A DNA stretch of 64,000 nt from JAJDUF01 sp965214295. GTDB lineage: Bacteria; Chloroflexota; UBA11872; UBA12225; JAJDUF01. The stretch is taken from contig OZ243944.1 in the NCBI GenBank assembly GCA_965214295.1, positions 1,054,001 to 1,118,000 on the forward strand, written 5' to 3'. Made by a program: the position numbers and the translations under genes. Position 1 is the stretch's first letter, and each line of letters starts with the position of its first letter. Shown here piece by piece: positions 9,016 to 17,786 of the stretch. The notes beneath the pieces were generated by a model. That model did no database searches, was not told the origin of the DNA, and worked only from the letters and a program-made list of their open reading frames with translations.

Positions 9016-10089
9016 ATGAGCGCAGCGACCGGCTACCAGCCCACGCTGCCCCTAGGCATAGCAGGGAAGTTTCCCTCCACTCGCTACCAGGGCAGCAAGG
9101 CCAAGCTCGCCAACTGGATTTGGGAGCAAGTCGCGGGACTCGACTTCCGTACCTGCCTGGACGCTTTCGGCGGCACCGGCGCCGTGGCCTACCGCCTCAA
9201 GCAGGAGGGGAAACAGGTAACATACAACGACTGCCTCCGCTTCAACTACCATATCGGGGTGGCGCTCATCGAGAATAGCTATGTCCATCTTACGCCTGAT
9301 GAAGTGGAGTGGCTGCTTCAGAGACACCAGGGCATTGCATATCCTTCATTCGTCGAGCGCAATTTCGCCGACATCTACTTTACTGAGGAGGAGAACGCTT
9401 GGATTGACCAAACTATCACGAATATCCGCCAGCTTACCGATCCGTACACATTTGCCCTTGCGTTCTTCTCCCTGTGTCAGTCGTGTATAGTGAAGCGACC
9501 GTACAATCTCTTTCACCGCAAGAATCTCTACATTAGGTTGGCCGACGTGGAGCGATCTTTCGGCAACAAGACTTCATGGGACAAGCCGTTCGACGAGTGG
9601 TTCCGCATTTTCGTGCAGGAAGCGAACGAGGCCATCTTCGACAACGGGCAAAGGAATGTTGCACTGCATGGCGATGCCGCCGCCGCTCCGAACAAGTACG
9701 ATCTCGTCTACATTGACACTCCTTACATCTCCAAGAGAGGCTCATCGGTTGATTATCACTGGTACTACCATTTCTTGGAGGGTCTGGCAATGTACGATAC
9801 CTGGGGAGAGATGATCGACTATAGCTCCAAGCACCGGCGGCTGAAGGCGCATCAAAGCGAATGGGGCGATAAAAGAAAAATCTACACTGCTTTCGATTGC
9901 GTGTTCCAGCGGCACAAGGATAGTATCCTTGTCGTTTCGTATCGCAGCGACGGTATTCCCTCCGAGCAGGAGCTACAGGTGCTACTCCAGCGATACAAGC
10001 GTCATGTCACAGTCCGGCATTACGGACACTACCAATATGTGTTGTCTACGAACGGTACGTCGAGGGAGATTCTCCTGATCGGAGCATAG
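9016..10089 (+). CDS. D12-class N6-adenine DNA methyltransferase
   Basis: This 357-aa methyltransferase methylates adenine in DNA. An N-terminal TRYQGSKAKLANWI segment and DAFGGTGAVAYRL (SAM-binding motif I, about residues 50-62) are classic for the D12/Dam class. The catalytic motif reads YIDTPY (about residue 234) in place of the usual DPPY; DTPY-type variants occur in this class. No restriction endonuclease gene is adjacent, so it is an orphan enzyme. Third positions are visibly less GC-rich than in the carboxylase genes on both sides, which suggests transfer. Start is the ATG at 9016, with AAGGA 6-7 bases upstream; the in-frame TTG at 9010 lies too close to that site. The recognition sequence is unknown. 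Confidence 0.88.
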   Translation: MSAATGYQPTLPLGIAGKFPSTRYQGSKAKLANWIWEQVAGLDFRTCLDAFGGTGAVAYRLKQEGKQVTYNDCLRFNYHIGVALIENSYVHLTPDEVEWLLQRHQGIAYPSFVERNFADIYFTEEENAWIDQTITNIRQLTDPYTFALAFFSLCQSCIVKRPYNLFHRKNLYIRLADVERSFGNKTSWDKPFDEWFRIFVQEANEAIFDNGQRNVALHGDAAAAPNKYDLVYIDTPYISKRGSSVDYHWYYHFLEGLAMYDTWGEMIDYSSKHRRLKAHQSEWGDKRKIYTAFDCVFQRHKDSILVVSYRSDGIPSEQELQVLLQRYKRHVTVRHYGHYQYVLSTNGTSREILLIGA

Positions 10090-10126
10090 CTCCCGTGCGA
10101 AACGCGAATAAGAAAGGGAGGCTCAT

Positions 10127-10408
10127 CTAATCTTTGCCGCATTCGGATTCCGCGGCCCAAGCCACCTCCGCGGCACGCTTCTCTGCCTGGGGGGTGAGGG
10201 GAGGGTGGTCGTTGCGGAGGACGCCCGCAGTGCGAGCCACAACACCAGCGGCGGGGAGAATCTGGACCTGTTCACCGTTCATCAGGAAGACGATCTTGTC
10301 CAGTGTAGTTACTCCCAGCCGCCGCCGGACTGCCACCGGGATGGTGGCTTGCCCCTTGGCAGTGACGCGGGCGGTATGCCGCTCTACAGCCAACTGTGAC
10401 TCCGGCAT
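10127..10408 (-). CDS. AbrB/SpoVT-type DNA-binding protein (antitoxin-like)
   Basis: This 93-aa protein has a swapped-hairpin AbrB domain at residues about 12-55. The ARVTAKGQATIPVAVRRRLGV segment is the signature of AbrB/MazE-type antitoxins and transition-state regulators. It would bind DNA as a dimer and repress its own promoter. The usual partner, a PIN or MazF toxin gene just downstream, is missing; the next gene in that direction is the methyltransferase on the other strand. It is therefore an orphan or an unlinked regulator. Start is the ATG at 10408. Confidence 0.8.
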   Translation of the reverse strand: MPESQLAVERHTARVTAKGQATIPVAVRRRLGVTTLDKIVFLMNGEQVQILPAAGVVARTAGVLRNDHPPLTPQAEKRAAEVAWAAESECGKD

Positions 10409-10518
10409 GATGCTACTATCCTAGCACGGAAGTCGCAGGGAAGAGCTACGACGTCCAGGTAGTCTCATGCCCACGCACGCGGTAACTCAGGGCACCCTTA
10501 GCACACAGCCGAACGCGA

Positions 10519-10542
10519 GATTCCCGCTTTCGCGGGAATGAC
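10519..10542. repeat. type A palindromic repeat
   Basis: GATTCCCGCTTTCGCGGGAATGAC, a near-perfect palindrome of the dispersed family, sits 26 bases before the biotin carboxylase start. Confidence 0.75.
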
Positions 10543-10567
10543 AGGCCGGAGTAGAGAGAACTGTGCC

Positions 10568-12139
10568 ATGTTCCGCAAGCTGCTGATTGCCAACCGTGGG
10601 GAGATCGCAGTGCGGGTGATTCGTGCCTGCCGCGAGCTGGGCATCAGCCCCATTGCCGTCTACTCCGACGCCGACCGCACGGCGCTCCACGTCCGGCTGG
10701 CCGACGAGGCCTACGGCATCGGGCCGGCGCCGGCCACGGAGAGCTACCTGCACAGCGCCAACATCCTCGCCGCGGCCAAGAAGGCCGGTGCCGAGGCCAT
10801 CCATCCCGGCTATGGCTTCCTTTCCGAGAGCGCGGCCTTTGCCCGGGAGTGCGCGGCGGCGGGACTGGTGTTCATCGGACCGCCCCCGGACGTGCTGGCG
10901 GCGATGGGAGACAAGGTAGCAGCGCGCCGCTTGGCGGCCGCGGCCGGTGTGCCGACCGTGCCGGGCACAGCCGATCCGTTGCCCGACGATCCGGCCGCGG
11001 CGGCCGAGGTCGCGGCGCACATCGGCTACCCGCTGCTCTTGAAGGCCGCCGGCGGTGGTGGCGGGAAGGGGATGCGCGCCGTTGCGACGCCAGACGAGCT
11101 GCCGGCGGCGCTGGAGCGCGCGCGGGGGGAAGCGGCGGCGGCGTTCGGCGATAGCCGGGTATACGCCGAACGGCAGGTGCAGCGGCCCCGGCACGTCGAG
11201 GTGCAGATTCTCGCCGATACGCACGGCAACGTGCGCCAGCTGGGCGAGCGCGATTGTAGCTTGCAACGGCGCTTCCAGAAGCTGATCGAGGAAAGCCCCG
11301 CGCCCGGTCTTCCCACTGTGACCCGGCGGGCGCTCTGGGCAGCGGCCGTGCGGCTGGCGCGCGCGGCCGGCTACGTCGGCGCCGGAACGGTGGAGTTCCT
11401 GGTAGAGACGGCGCCGGATTTGCACAACCATCCGCACGGCGATGGGCCCGCGCGGGCGGGTCAGGAGCGTGGCTTCTACTTCCTCGAGGTTAATGCCCGG
11501 CTGCAAGTCGAGCACCCGGTCACGGAGGTCGTGCTCGGTGTAGACCTGGTCCAGGAGCAAATTCGCATCGCCGCCGGCGAGCGCCTCGCACCGCAAAGCG
11601 ATACGGTGCCTATGGGTGCCGCTATCGAGGCGCGAATCAACGCCGAGGACCCCGACGCTGGCTTTGTGCCGTCGGTGGGGGTAGTGCGTATCTTGCGCGA
11701 ACCGTCCGGGCCGTGGGTGCGTGTGGATAGTGGCTGTTTTCTGGGCCAAGAAGTAACGACCTACTACGACGCGCTGCTGGCAAAGGTCATCGCGTGGGGT
11801 CCGAACCGGGAGGCGGCACGGGTGCGCCTCCACCGGGCGTTGGAGGAATACCGCTTGGCCGGCGTGGCAACGACCATCCCGTTCCTGCGCGACGTGCTGG
11901 CGGACGCGGACTTTGCCGCTGCACGCCTCAGCACGTCCTTCCTGGACGAGTACCAGCAACGACGTGCCCCGCCGGGCACTGCCGATGGAGCGGCAGACGT
12001 GCCGGGGATCGCCGCCGTCGGCGCGGCGCTGCACACGCTCCGTGAGCTACGCCAACAAGCGCCAGCGGCAGCCGTGACGCCAACCGGCTCGCGGTGGCAG
12101 GCGGCGGCGCGGCGCGCGGCACTGCGGGCTAACGGCTGA
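10568..12139 (+). CDS. biotin carboxylase subunit of acyl-CoA carboxylase
   Basis: This 523-aa enzyme carboxylates biotin on the carrier protein using ATP and bicarbonate. The N-terminal domain starts LLIANRGEIAVRVIRACRELG. The ATP-grasp glycine loop KAAGGGGGKGMR lies at about residues 159-170. The bicarbonate/biotin region includes SLQRRFQKLIEE and EVNARLQVEHPVTE (about 310-322). It is longer than free-standing AccC (about 450 aa), with an Ala-rich tail after residue 470. The ATG at 10568 is chosen because the protein then opens directly with the family's first strand; the ribosome site is weak. The carrier subunit follows 38 bases downstream. Confidence 0.93.
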   Translation: MFRKLLIANRGEIAVRVIRACRELGISPIAVYSDADRTALHVRLADEAYGIGPAPATESYLHSANILAAAKKAGAEAIHPGYGFLSESAAFARECAAAGLVFIGPPPDVLAAMGDKVAARRLAAAAGVPTVPGTADPLPDDPAAAAEVAAHIGYPLLLKAAGGGGGKGMRAVATPDELPAALERARGEAAAAFGDSRVYAERQVQRPRHVEVQILADTHGNVRQLGERDCSLQRRFQKLIEESPAPGLPTVTRRALWAAAVRLARAAGYVGAGTVEFLVETAPDLHNHPHGDGPARAGQERGFYFLEVNARLQVEHPVTEVVLGVDLVQEQIRIAAGERLAPQSDTVPMGAAIEARINAEDPDAGFVPSVGVVRILREPSGPWVRVDSGCFLGQEVTTYYDALLAKVIAWGPNREAARVRLHRALEEYRLAGVATTIPFLRDVLADADFAAARLSTSFLDEYQQRRAPPGTADGAADVPGIAAVGAALHTLRELRQQAPAAAVTPTGSRWQAAARRAALRANG

Positions 12140-12177
12140 CGACTGCTTGCCCCGGCCACGTTGGCTATCATCAGGTC

Positions 12178-12717
12178 ATGCAATTCACGGTCGAAATCGG
12201 CAACCGGCAGTGGGAGCTTGAGATCGAGCCGGGCGCGCCGCCGGTCGTGCGGGTGGATGGCGAGGCGGTGCCCGCTACGCTGCACGCGGTAAGCTCGGAT
12301 CGGGCGGGTGCTGCCGGTCACTATACGCTGCTGGTGGGCGGCCGGGCCTACGAGCTTGCCATCACGCCACTGTCCGACGGAGAACTGGCGGTATCGGTGG
12401 ACAGCCACCTGGCCATCGTGCGGATCGAGGACCCACTGACCGCTGCGCTCCGGGCGGCCGATACGCGCTCAACGACCACGCAAGGGGAGCAAACCATCCG
12501 GGCGCCAATGCCGGGCCGAGTGGTGTCCGTAGCGGTGGAGGCGGGGCAGGAGGTGGCGGCCGGAGCCGCGCTGGTGGTCCTTGAGGCGATGAAGATGGAG
12601 AGCAGTATCACGGCTCCCTATGACGGCACTGTCGAGCGAGTGGGGATACAACCGGGCCAGACGGTCTCCCGCGACGATGAGCTCGTCGTGCTGACCACCA
12701 AGCCGGCACCAGCTTGA
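12178..12717 (+). CDS. biotin carboxyl carrier protein
   Basis: This 179-aa protein carries biotin between the carboxylase and carboxyltransferase. The biotinylation motif EAMKME is at residues 136-141, with the biotin lysine at 139. It lies in a C-terminal lipoyl/biotinyl domain (about 103-177) preceded by the APMPGRVV strand typical of these domains. The N-terminal about 95 residues form a separate region resembling the extension found in propionyl/acetyl-CoA carboxylase carriers. It follows the biotin carboxylase at 38 bases and is probably co-transcribed with it. Confidence 0.92.
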   Translation: MQFTVEIGNRQWELEIEPGAPPVVRVDGEAVPATLHAVSSDRAGAAGHYTLLVGGRAYELAITPLSDGELAVSVDSHLAIVRIEDPLTAALRAADTRSTTTQGEQTIRAPMPGRVVSVAVEAGQEVAAGAALVVLEAMKMESSITAPYDGTVERVGIQPGQTVSRDDELVVLTTKPAPA

Positions 12718-12838
12718 TCATCCTTTAGTACGGCCCCGCTCCTCATAGCGCCGGTCTCTATAATGAGGACCAGCAGACTCTTGCCACGATGATTACGCCG
12801 GAAGCGCCGGGGGCGCTGGCGTATACTAGGGGGTGACA

Positions 12839-12885
12839 CGCCAGGTCTGCACAATCCGCTGGAAATAGGTGGTGCAGACCTGGCG
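12839..12885 (+). ncRNA. candidate structured RNA element, copy 1
   Basis: A 14-bp perfect stem (CGCCAGGTCTGCAC with GTGCAGACCTGGCG) encloses a 19-base loop containing ACAATCCGCTGGAAATAGGT. It begins about 12 bases after a TATACT box. The second copy at 13056-13106 keeps the loop bases while the stem differs. A simple terminator for the carrier-protein gene is possible, but there is no U-tract. Confidence 0.45.
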
Positions 12886-13055
12886 GTCAGGGAAAGCCGG
12901 CTCTCCGCGCGGAGTCGGTTTCTGACTGGACAATCTCCACTCGCCTACCACGTTCTACGGTAGCCGAGGCCGGGGACATCGCCCCATTAGCTCGGCGTAC
13001 TGCGCGACCTCCCCGCGGCTCGGTCTGCCTGCGCTAGACGGCACCGTCAACAGTG

Positions 13056-13106
13056 ACATGCCAGGACGACACAATCGGACGGAAAGCGATGGTGCGGTCC
13101 TGATGG
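13056..13106 (+). ncRNA. candidate structured RNA element, copy 2
   Basis: This is the same layout as copy 1: GCCAGGAC...ACAATC-G..CGGAAA...TGGTGC...GTCCTG. The loop is largely conserved, while the stem bases GTCTG/CAGAC of copy 1 become GACGA/GCGGTC with an imperfect helix. It ends 15 bases before the ATG at 13122, close enough to affect ribosome access. Confidence 0.4.
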
Positions 13107-13121
13107 TCAAGAGAGAGCAGC

Positions 13122-13691
13122 ATGAATGAGATACGCGCCGCTACCGGCACCGACAACCAGCGCAAGCGAGCGACAGCAACACCAGCTGCCCCAGCGGGGA
13201 ATGCCAGCCAGCCGCCGCGACCGACCCGGCGGCGGCGCACTCGGCGGCGCCGCGGCCGTAGCGCAAACACGGGCGCGGCGCCGGGCAGCCCGGCCGAGCA
13301 GCCGGTTGTGGCAGCGCCACCCACCAAGCCGGCTACGGCGGCCCAACCGGCGGCAGCACCCCGCTCGCTCACCTGGGACCCCGAGGTCGAGCTGACCGCC
13401 GACCTGCGGGACGTGCCCACGGACAAGCTCGCCGCCCGTATCCGGCACGTGCTGGACCAGGTCTCCAGGGAGGTGACGCTCATCATCTGGATTCACGACC
13501 GCCCCGACGCCACTCCGGTACTCCCGGTCATCTACCAGGAGCTACGCGCCGCCGGTTACTACTCCGATACGACGCGGTTGCCGCAGGGCGGTCAGCGGAT
13601 GCGGATCAGCCGGCGCCGCTGGGGCCAGGCTGCGGCGCCACCGAGCCAAGACAGCGCCCCCAAGCAAGCACCACCCGCCACGTCACCGTGA
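13122..13691 (+). CDS. hypothetical protein with Arg/Pro-rich N-terminus
   Basis: This is a 189-aa protein I do not recognise. Residues 1-85 are low-complexity and probably disordered, with a very basic patch (TRRRRTRRRRGR, about 36-47) that could bind RNA or DNA, then Pro/Ala-rich linkers. Residues about 86-165 look folded: LTWDPEVELTADLRDVPTDK, a helix, a beta strand VTLIIWIHD, then YQELRAAGYYSDTTR. This resembles a small alpha/beta domain. The tail is again Pro/Ala-rich. GAGAGAG lies 3-9 bases before the ATG. A structured leader precedes it. Confidence 0.6.
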   Translation: MNEIRAATGTDNQRKRATATPAAPAGNASQPPRPTRRRRTRRRRGRSANTGAAPGSPAEQPVVAAPPTKPATAAQPAAAPRSLTWDPEVELTADLRDVPTDKLAARIRHVLDQVSREVTLIIWIHDRPDATPVLPVIYQELRAAGYYSDTTRLPQGGQRMRISRRRWGQAAAPPSQDSAPKQAPPATSP

Positions 13692-13768
13692 GGGCGTGTA
13701 GTACCGTAGTTGAAAATTGGTTCGCAATCGGAAAGGGGACTTGAAGGAGTCTGCACAAGGAGAGATAG

Positions 13769-16700
13769 ATGAGTATCGACCTCGCATCGCTGCTTGAGCG
13801 CCCGGAGGGTGAGACACTCGACTTCAAAGCGACTAGCTACGACCTGTCGAACAAGCGCAAGAAGCGGGACTTTGCTAAGGACTTGGCGAGTCTTGCCAAC
13901 ACGCCTCGTGAAGGCAACGCTTACATAGTCTTGGGTGTTAAGAAGCGACTCGACGGCAGCTTCAAACTCTGGGGGGTCAAGGAGAAGATCGACGACGCCA
14001 ATCTTCAGGATGTGGCGTCGAGCCTCTTGGAGCCCACGCCGCGCTTCGTGTACCAGGCTATCCCGCACGATGGAGTGGTTCTTGGGTTGGTGACGATTCC
14101 GGCGGGTCAGGAGACTCCGGTTGCACCCCAAAAAACGAAAGATCCCGGCTTTGTCGAAGGCAACATCTACTTCAGGCGCGGATCCAAGAATGACGTGGCC
14201 TCAATACAGGAGCAGGCTCGTATCTGGGAGTGGTTCCGTGATGGGACAGTGACGGACATTACACCGAACCCGTACACCCTTGATCGGCCGTGGGCCCGGT
14301 ATCTGGCGGTGGTCGCACTCGGTCCTGCAGAGCGGCACATCCTCATAGCCGACGATCGGTTCCGGGAAGACGCGGATGACCTTTCCGGGATCGGCGCCGG
14401 CCCGTGGGCTTTTGTCTTCGACTTCGACACCCGGAGTGACGTGGACGGCCTGCTGGCTTCAATGCGGGATACCGTCGAGCGTCACCGGGCGCTGCACATA
14501 CGTGTGAAGGGCGATCCGCGCACGAGCCGATCACCCAACTTTACGACAACATGGTTCTTCGTCCGTGGGCTCGAAGGGCGAGTTGACTCGATCACCCCTG
14601 GTAGCGTTCGCGACTGGAGGCGAGCGTATCGACAGGTGCTCAGTGATGAGTGCGAACGGCTGGCAGGCGAACTCACGCCCGCAACAATCCATGTGACCAT
14701 TCTCTGGCGCGACAGTGAGTTCAACGATCACTTGTTGGAAGTGCTTCGAAGCATGGATTACTCCCTCCACAATTCGCTACGACCTGTCTTCGTGACAGAG
14801 GCTCCAGCGGCGTGTAAGTCAATTGCAGACGAATTCGACGCGCCGGTTATCGAGATGCCGCTTTACCAGTTCGCTAGCGGGATTCAGCAAGTCGTCGGCA
14901 ACAAGCAACTGGTTGACGCCAGCACCATGACGCTCCCGTCTGGCTCTGGCGTAGCCATCCCACTGGAGCCGCAGATGGCGAACTGGATTGGCGAGGAGAT
15001 TGAGATGGTGCCGTTAGGAGCACCAAAACCCGAAGAGGAGGATGTCGACACCTTCCTCCGTGGCGGTACCGCGACTTGGACAGACCTCGAGCGGAACGTA
15101 GACGCTCGCCGAGATGTCCAGACCCGGCTTACCGCGGCTGTTCGAAGGGATCTTGAGGCCGGGCGCATCACCCGAATCAACCTGTTCCATCGCCCCGGCG
15201 CGGGCGGGACAACGGTAGGGAGACGAGTCGCATGGGAACTGCACGACGAGTTTCCATGCGGCCTGCTCAGACGAACCATCCCAATGGAAACGGCCGAGAG
15301 AGTTGCTCGCGTCCACGAACTGACTGAGCAGCCGGTGCTATTGATCGCCGATGGTACCGATATCGCCGAACGCGAACTTGATGAACTTGCCGAATATCTC
15401 GGAGCCCGACGAACACCCGTGGTCCTCCTACAGGTGAGGCGGCGACAGACAGCGACCCAACAACAAGGAGACCGCTCCTTCGATCTCGATTCGGAGTTGA
15501 GCACCCGGGAGGTAGCGCGCTTCGTGAACACGCTTTCCCAAGATGTTCCTGATCGCGCTGCCGCAATCGAGCGGCTTGGGAAACCGGAGAGCCACGCGCT
15601 CCACAGGCCCGTGTACTTTGCTCTCACAGCATACGAGCGTGATTTCCGAGCCCTTCCAGAATTCGTTTCCTCGCGTATTGCGGAACTCAACGATGGCCAA
15701 GAGAGAGTACTCGTGTACGCCGCCATCGCGCTGCGATACGGCCAGCGTGCGCTACCAGGGAGTGCATTCAGTGCCGTCTTTGGGCTGTCTCCCCGCAACT
15801 CGATCAACGTGCTGTCCCTGTTACCGCCCACCACGGACGAACTGTTCGTCGAGACCGCACCAGGAGAATGGCGTATCGGTCACTCCCTGGTGGCGGATGA
15901 ACTGCTACAGCAGATGCTTGCCTCGGGAAGCGACCCCCGAACATGGCATAACCGCCTGGCGAGTTGGGCCATCCCCTTCATCAAGTTCTGCCGAGGAGAA
16001 TTGCCCGTTCCCAGCGATGCAATGCTGGATCTGGTCCGGCGCGTATTTGTGTATCGGGACGATCTCGACGTACTAGGGCGAGAGCAATCAGGACAGCGAA
16101 GATTCTCCCGCTTCATTGAGGACGTTCCGGTCAGCGAGGGCAGGGTCCGCGTCCTGGATGCACTCGTTGAGTCGTATCCCAATGAGCACCACTTCTGGGC
16201 ACATCTCGCAAGATTCCATGCAGTGGAACGTAAGGATTTCGACCGGGCGCTGGAAGCTGCGGACTACGCTGTTCAACTTGCCGGTCACGACTCCGTTGTC
16301 TATCACATGCGAGGTATGGTCCGCAGGTACCAACTGAGAGAGCTACGGCGAGGCGAAGATGTCGTACTCAAGGATTTGGTGGTGGTTGCCGAAAAGGCAT
16401 CCTCCGACTTCGAGCGGTCACGAAACCGGAGTCCTGAGAATGAGCATGGTTACATCGCAGAAGCGCAGATGCTCATTGAACTTCTTGAGCATGTTGCGGG
16501 CTCTTCCGGTGATCTATTCCAATTCCTCACTCGCCACGGTGTCCCACCCTACCTACGTGAAGCACTGGATCGTGTTGAGGGTCTCCTAGCTTATGTGAAA
16601 CGAAATCGAGAGGGCGTCGGCGCAAGTCAGTACGAGACACGAGCTTCAGCAAGGGCTCACGCGCTGTACGGTGACTACGCCGGCGCAATCCAACGGCTCG

Positions 16701-17413
16701 ATTCACTGCTCACGCGGTCTGACGTATACCAGCCGCCCGTCCGCCGCCAGTTGGCGTGGGCATATCTTGGCCGGGCCAATGGAGACTGGTCGCGAGTTCC
16801 GAAACGGAATGTCGACCGGATTGTGGAGTTGCTGGCGAGGAATCTTGAGGAGGAACCTCGACGCGACCAGAACATCAGACTGTGGATGCAGGCCGCGCGG
16901 TTTCAGGAAACGCCGCCGTCCGTGGAGTCCGTCTTCGAGCAGGTGCAATATTGGCGGGCGGAGCCCGGGTCGGTCGATGCCGCTTACTACGCATATGTTC
17001 TGAACGCATTGATGGCGATGGACGGTTCGAACCTTGCTCTTCAACGGTACGAGCAACACCTGGAAGAGTGCAGAGATCTGACGCGGTTCCGCCGAAACCG
17101 CGATCGCAGCTATGAGTGGCTGGGCGACAAGCCTGGTATAGCCCAGCTCGTACATCAGTCCCGCCTCGGCGACTGGGATCGCGACCGGGGTTTCTGGAGG
17201 AACACGGAACCGCTCATGCGTGTCGGTGGTCGAGTCGCACGAATCAACGGGCCGCAAGCTGGCTTCATTGAGTTAGCGGGAGGGTTGAAGGCTTTCTTCG
17301 TCCCGGCCAGATCTGGTCTCTCGCGGGGTAGTGAGAACACGCCTGTGTTGGCGTTCCTGGGCTTCAGCTATGACGGGCCCCGCGCGTGGGATATCTCGCG
17401 CGACGACGGGTGA
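13769..17413 (+). CDS. SAMD9-like multidomain STAND NTPase (AlbA_2 - Rossmann/SIR2-like - P-loop - TPR - OB)
   Basis: This 1,214-aa protein has the domain order described for animal SAMD9/SAMD9L, without the SAM domain. Residues about 1-165 are a Schlafen-type AlbA_2 domain: GETLDFKAT near the start and NIYFRRGSKNDVAS at its end. Residues about 185-395 contain FVFDFDTRSDVDGL and TTWFFVRGLEGRV, matching the SIR2-like region of that family. The P-loop is HRPGAGGTTVGRR (474-486), with GxGGTT and no lysine, followed by a Walker B-like VLLIADGTD (523-531). Residues about 780-1120 read as TPR-like helices (HHFWAHLARFHAVERKDFDRA). The last about 65 residues look like an OB fold. Human SAMD9 is a poxvirus-restricting anticodon nuclease, so an antiviral role is inferred here. 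AAGGAG 6 bases upstream supports the ATG. Confidence 0.8.
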   Translation: MSIDLASLLERPEGETLDFKATSYDLSNKRKKRDFAKDLASLANTPREGNAYIVLGVKKRLDGSFKLWGVKEKIDDANLQDVASSLLEPTPRFVYQAIPHDGVVLGLVTIPAGQETPVAPQKTKDPGFVEGNIYFRRGSKNDVASIQEQARIWEWFRDGTVTDITPNPYTLDRPWARYLAVVALGPAERHILIADDRFREDADDLSGIGAGPWAFVFDFDTRSDVDGLLASMRDTVERHRALHIRVKGDPRTSRSPNFTTTWFFVRGLEGRVDSITPGSVRDWRRAYRQVLSDECERLAGELTPATIHVTILWRDSEFNDHLLEVLRSMDYSLHNSLRPVFVTEAPAACKSIADEFDAPVIEMPLYQFASGIQQVVGNKQLVDASTMTLPSGSGVAIPLEPQMANWIGEEIEMVPLGAPKPEEEDVDTFLRGGTATWTDLERNVDARRDVQTRLTAAVRRDLEAGRITRINLFHRPGAGGTTVGRRVAWELHDEFPCGLLRRTIPMETAERVARVHELTEQPVLLIADGTDIAERELDELAEYLGARRTPVVLLQVRRRQTATQQQGDRSFDLDSELSTREVARFVNTLSQDVPDRAAAIERLGKPESHALHRPVYFALTAYERDFRALPEFVSSRIAELNDGQERVLVYAAIALRYGQRALPGSAFSAVFGLSPRNSINVLSLLPPTTDELFVETAPGEWRIGHSLVADELLQQMLASGSDPRTWHNRLASWAIPFIKFCRGELPVPSDAMLDLVRRVFVYRDDLDVLGREQSGQRRFSRFIEDVPVSEGRVRVLDALVESYPNEHHFWAHLARFHAVERKDFDRALEAADYAVQLAGHDSVVYHMRGMVRRYQLRELRRGEDVVLKDLVVVAEKASSDFERSRNRSPENEHGYIAEAQMLIELLEHVAGSSGDLFQFLTRHGVPPYLREALDRVEGLLAYVKRNREGVGASQYETRASARAHALYGDYAGAIQRLDSLLTRSDVYQPPVRRQLAWAYLGRANGDWSRVPKRNVDRIVELLARNLEEEPRRDQNIRLWMQAARFQETPPSVESVFEQVQYWRAEPGSVDAAYYAYVLNALMAMDGSNLALQRYEQHLEECRDLTRFRRNRDRSYEWLGDKPGIAQLVHQSRLGDWDRDRGFWRNTEPLMRVGGRVARINGPQAGFIELAGGLKAFFVPARSGLSRGSENTPVLAFLGFSYDGPRAWDISRDDG

Positions 17414-17786
17414 TAGACCACGAGGCCAAGCGCTTCACCGCCAGCGATATGGAGGTCCCTTGGTCTTGCGGAGTGTACGCAGATCGACGGAGTCCCGTTC
17501 TGGTGCATCCATCTAATTTCAAGCTGCATAATTCAGGCTGTGGCACTACGTGAGGGCGGCTCCGTGCCCAGGAGGCTTGCCGACGCAGAGCGGTTGGGGT
17601 ACACTTGGCCGTGGCGGGTTCTCACGCCTGACCCTCTGACCGGGCACCTGCGCTGTCCGGCACACGCGAGGGCAAAGGGGATTGGTGTCCTCGAGGCTAC
17701 GGTGATTGGTTGTCAGGAACGCTTCTCACCGGGGTAGCTCCGGTGGCGCAGGGGTCGGGCTGCTCCCCAGAGAAGAGGTTTCAGCG
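17414..17786. other. intergenic stretch
   Basis: There is no supported gene between the SAMD9-like gene and the BtrH-like gene. A GGTACACT box near 17597 is -10-like and could serve the downstream gene. Confidence 0.4.

Larger units (their letters stand above)
12718..13121. other. intergenic leader region with two related hairpins
   Basis: This 404-base gap holds a TATACT box at 12822-12827, which is -10-like, followed by two copies of a hairpin element (12839-12885 and 13056-13106). I see no open frame of substance. The layout suggests a long structured leader for the gene at 13122. Confidence 0.45.

Noticed and set aside
10487..12034. Long minus-strand open frame (515 codons) opposite the biotin carboxylase
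   Set aside because: It is an antisense shadow in high-GC DNA; the sense frame has all biotin carboxylase motifs.
17540..17737. Short open frame between the SAMD9-like and BtrH-like genes
   Set aside because: No ribosome site, no family and a translation rich in random Pro/Arg.
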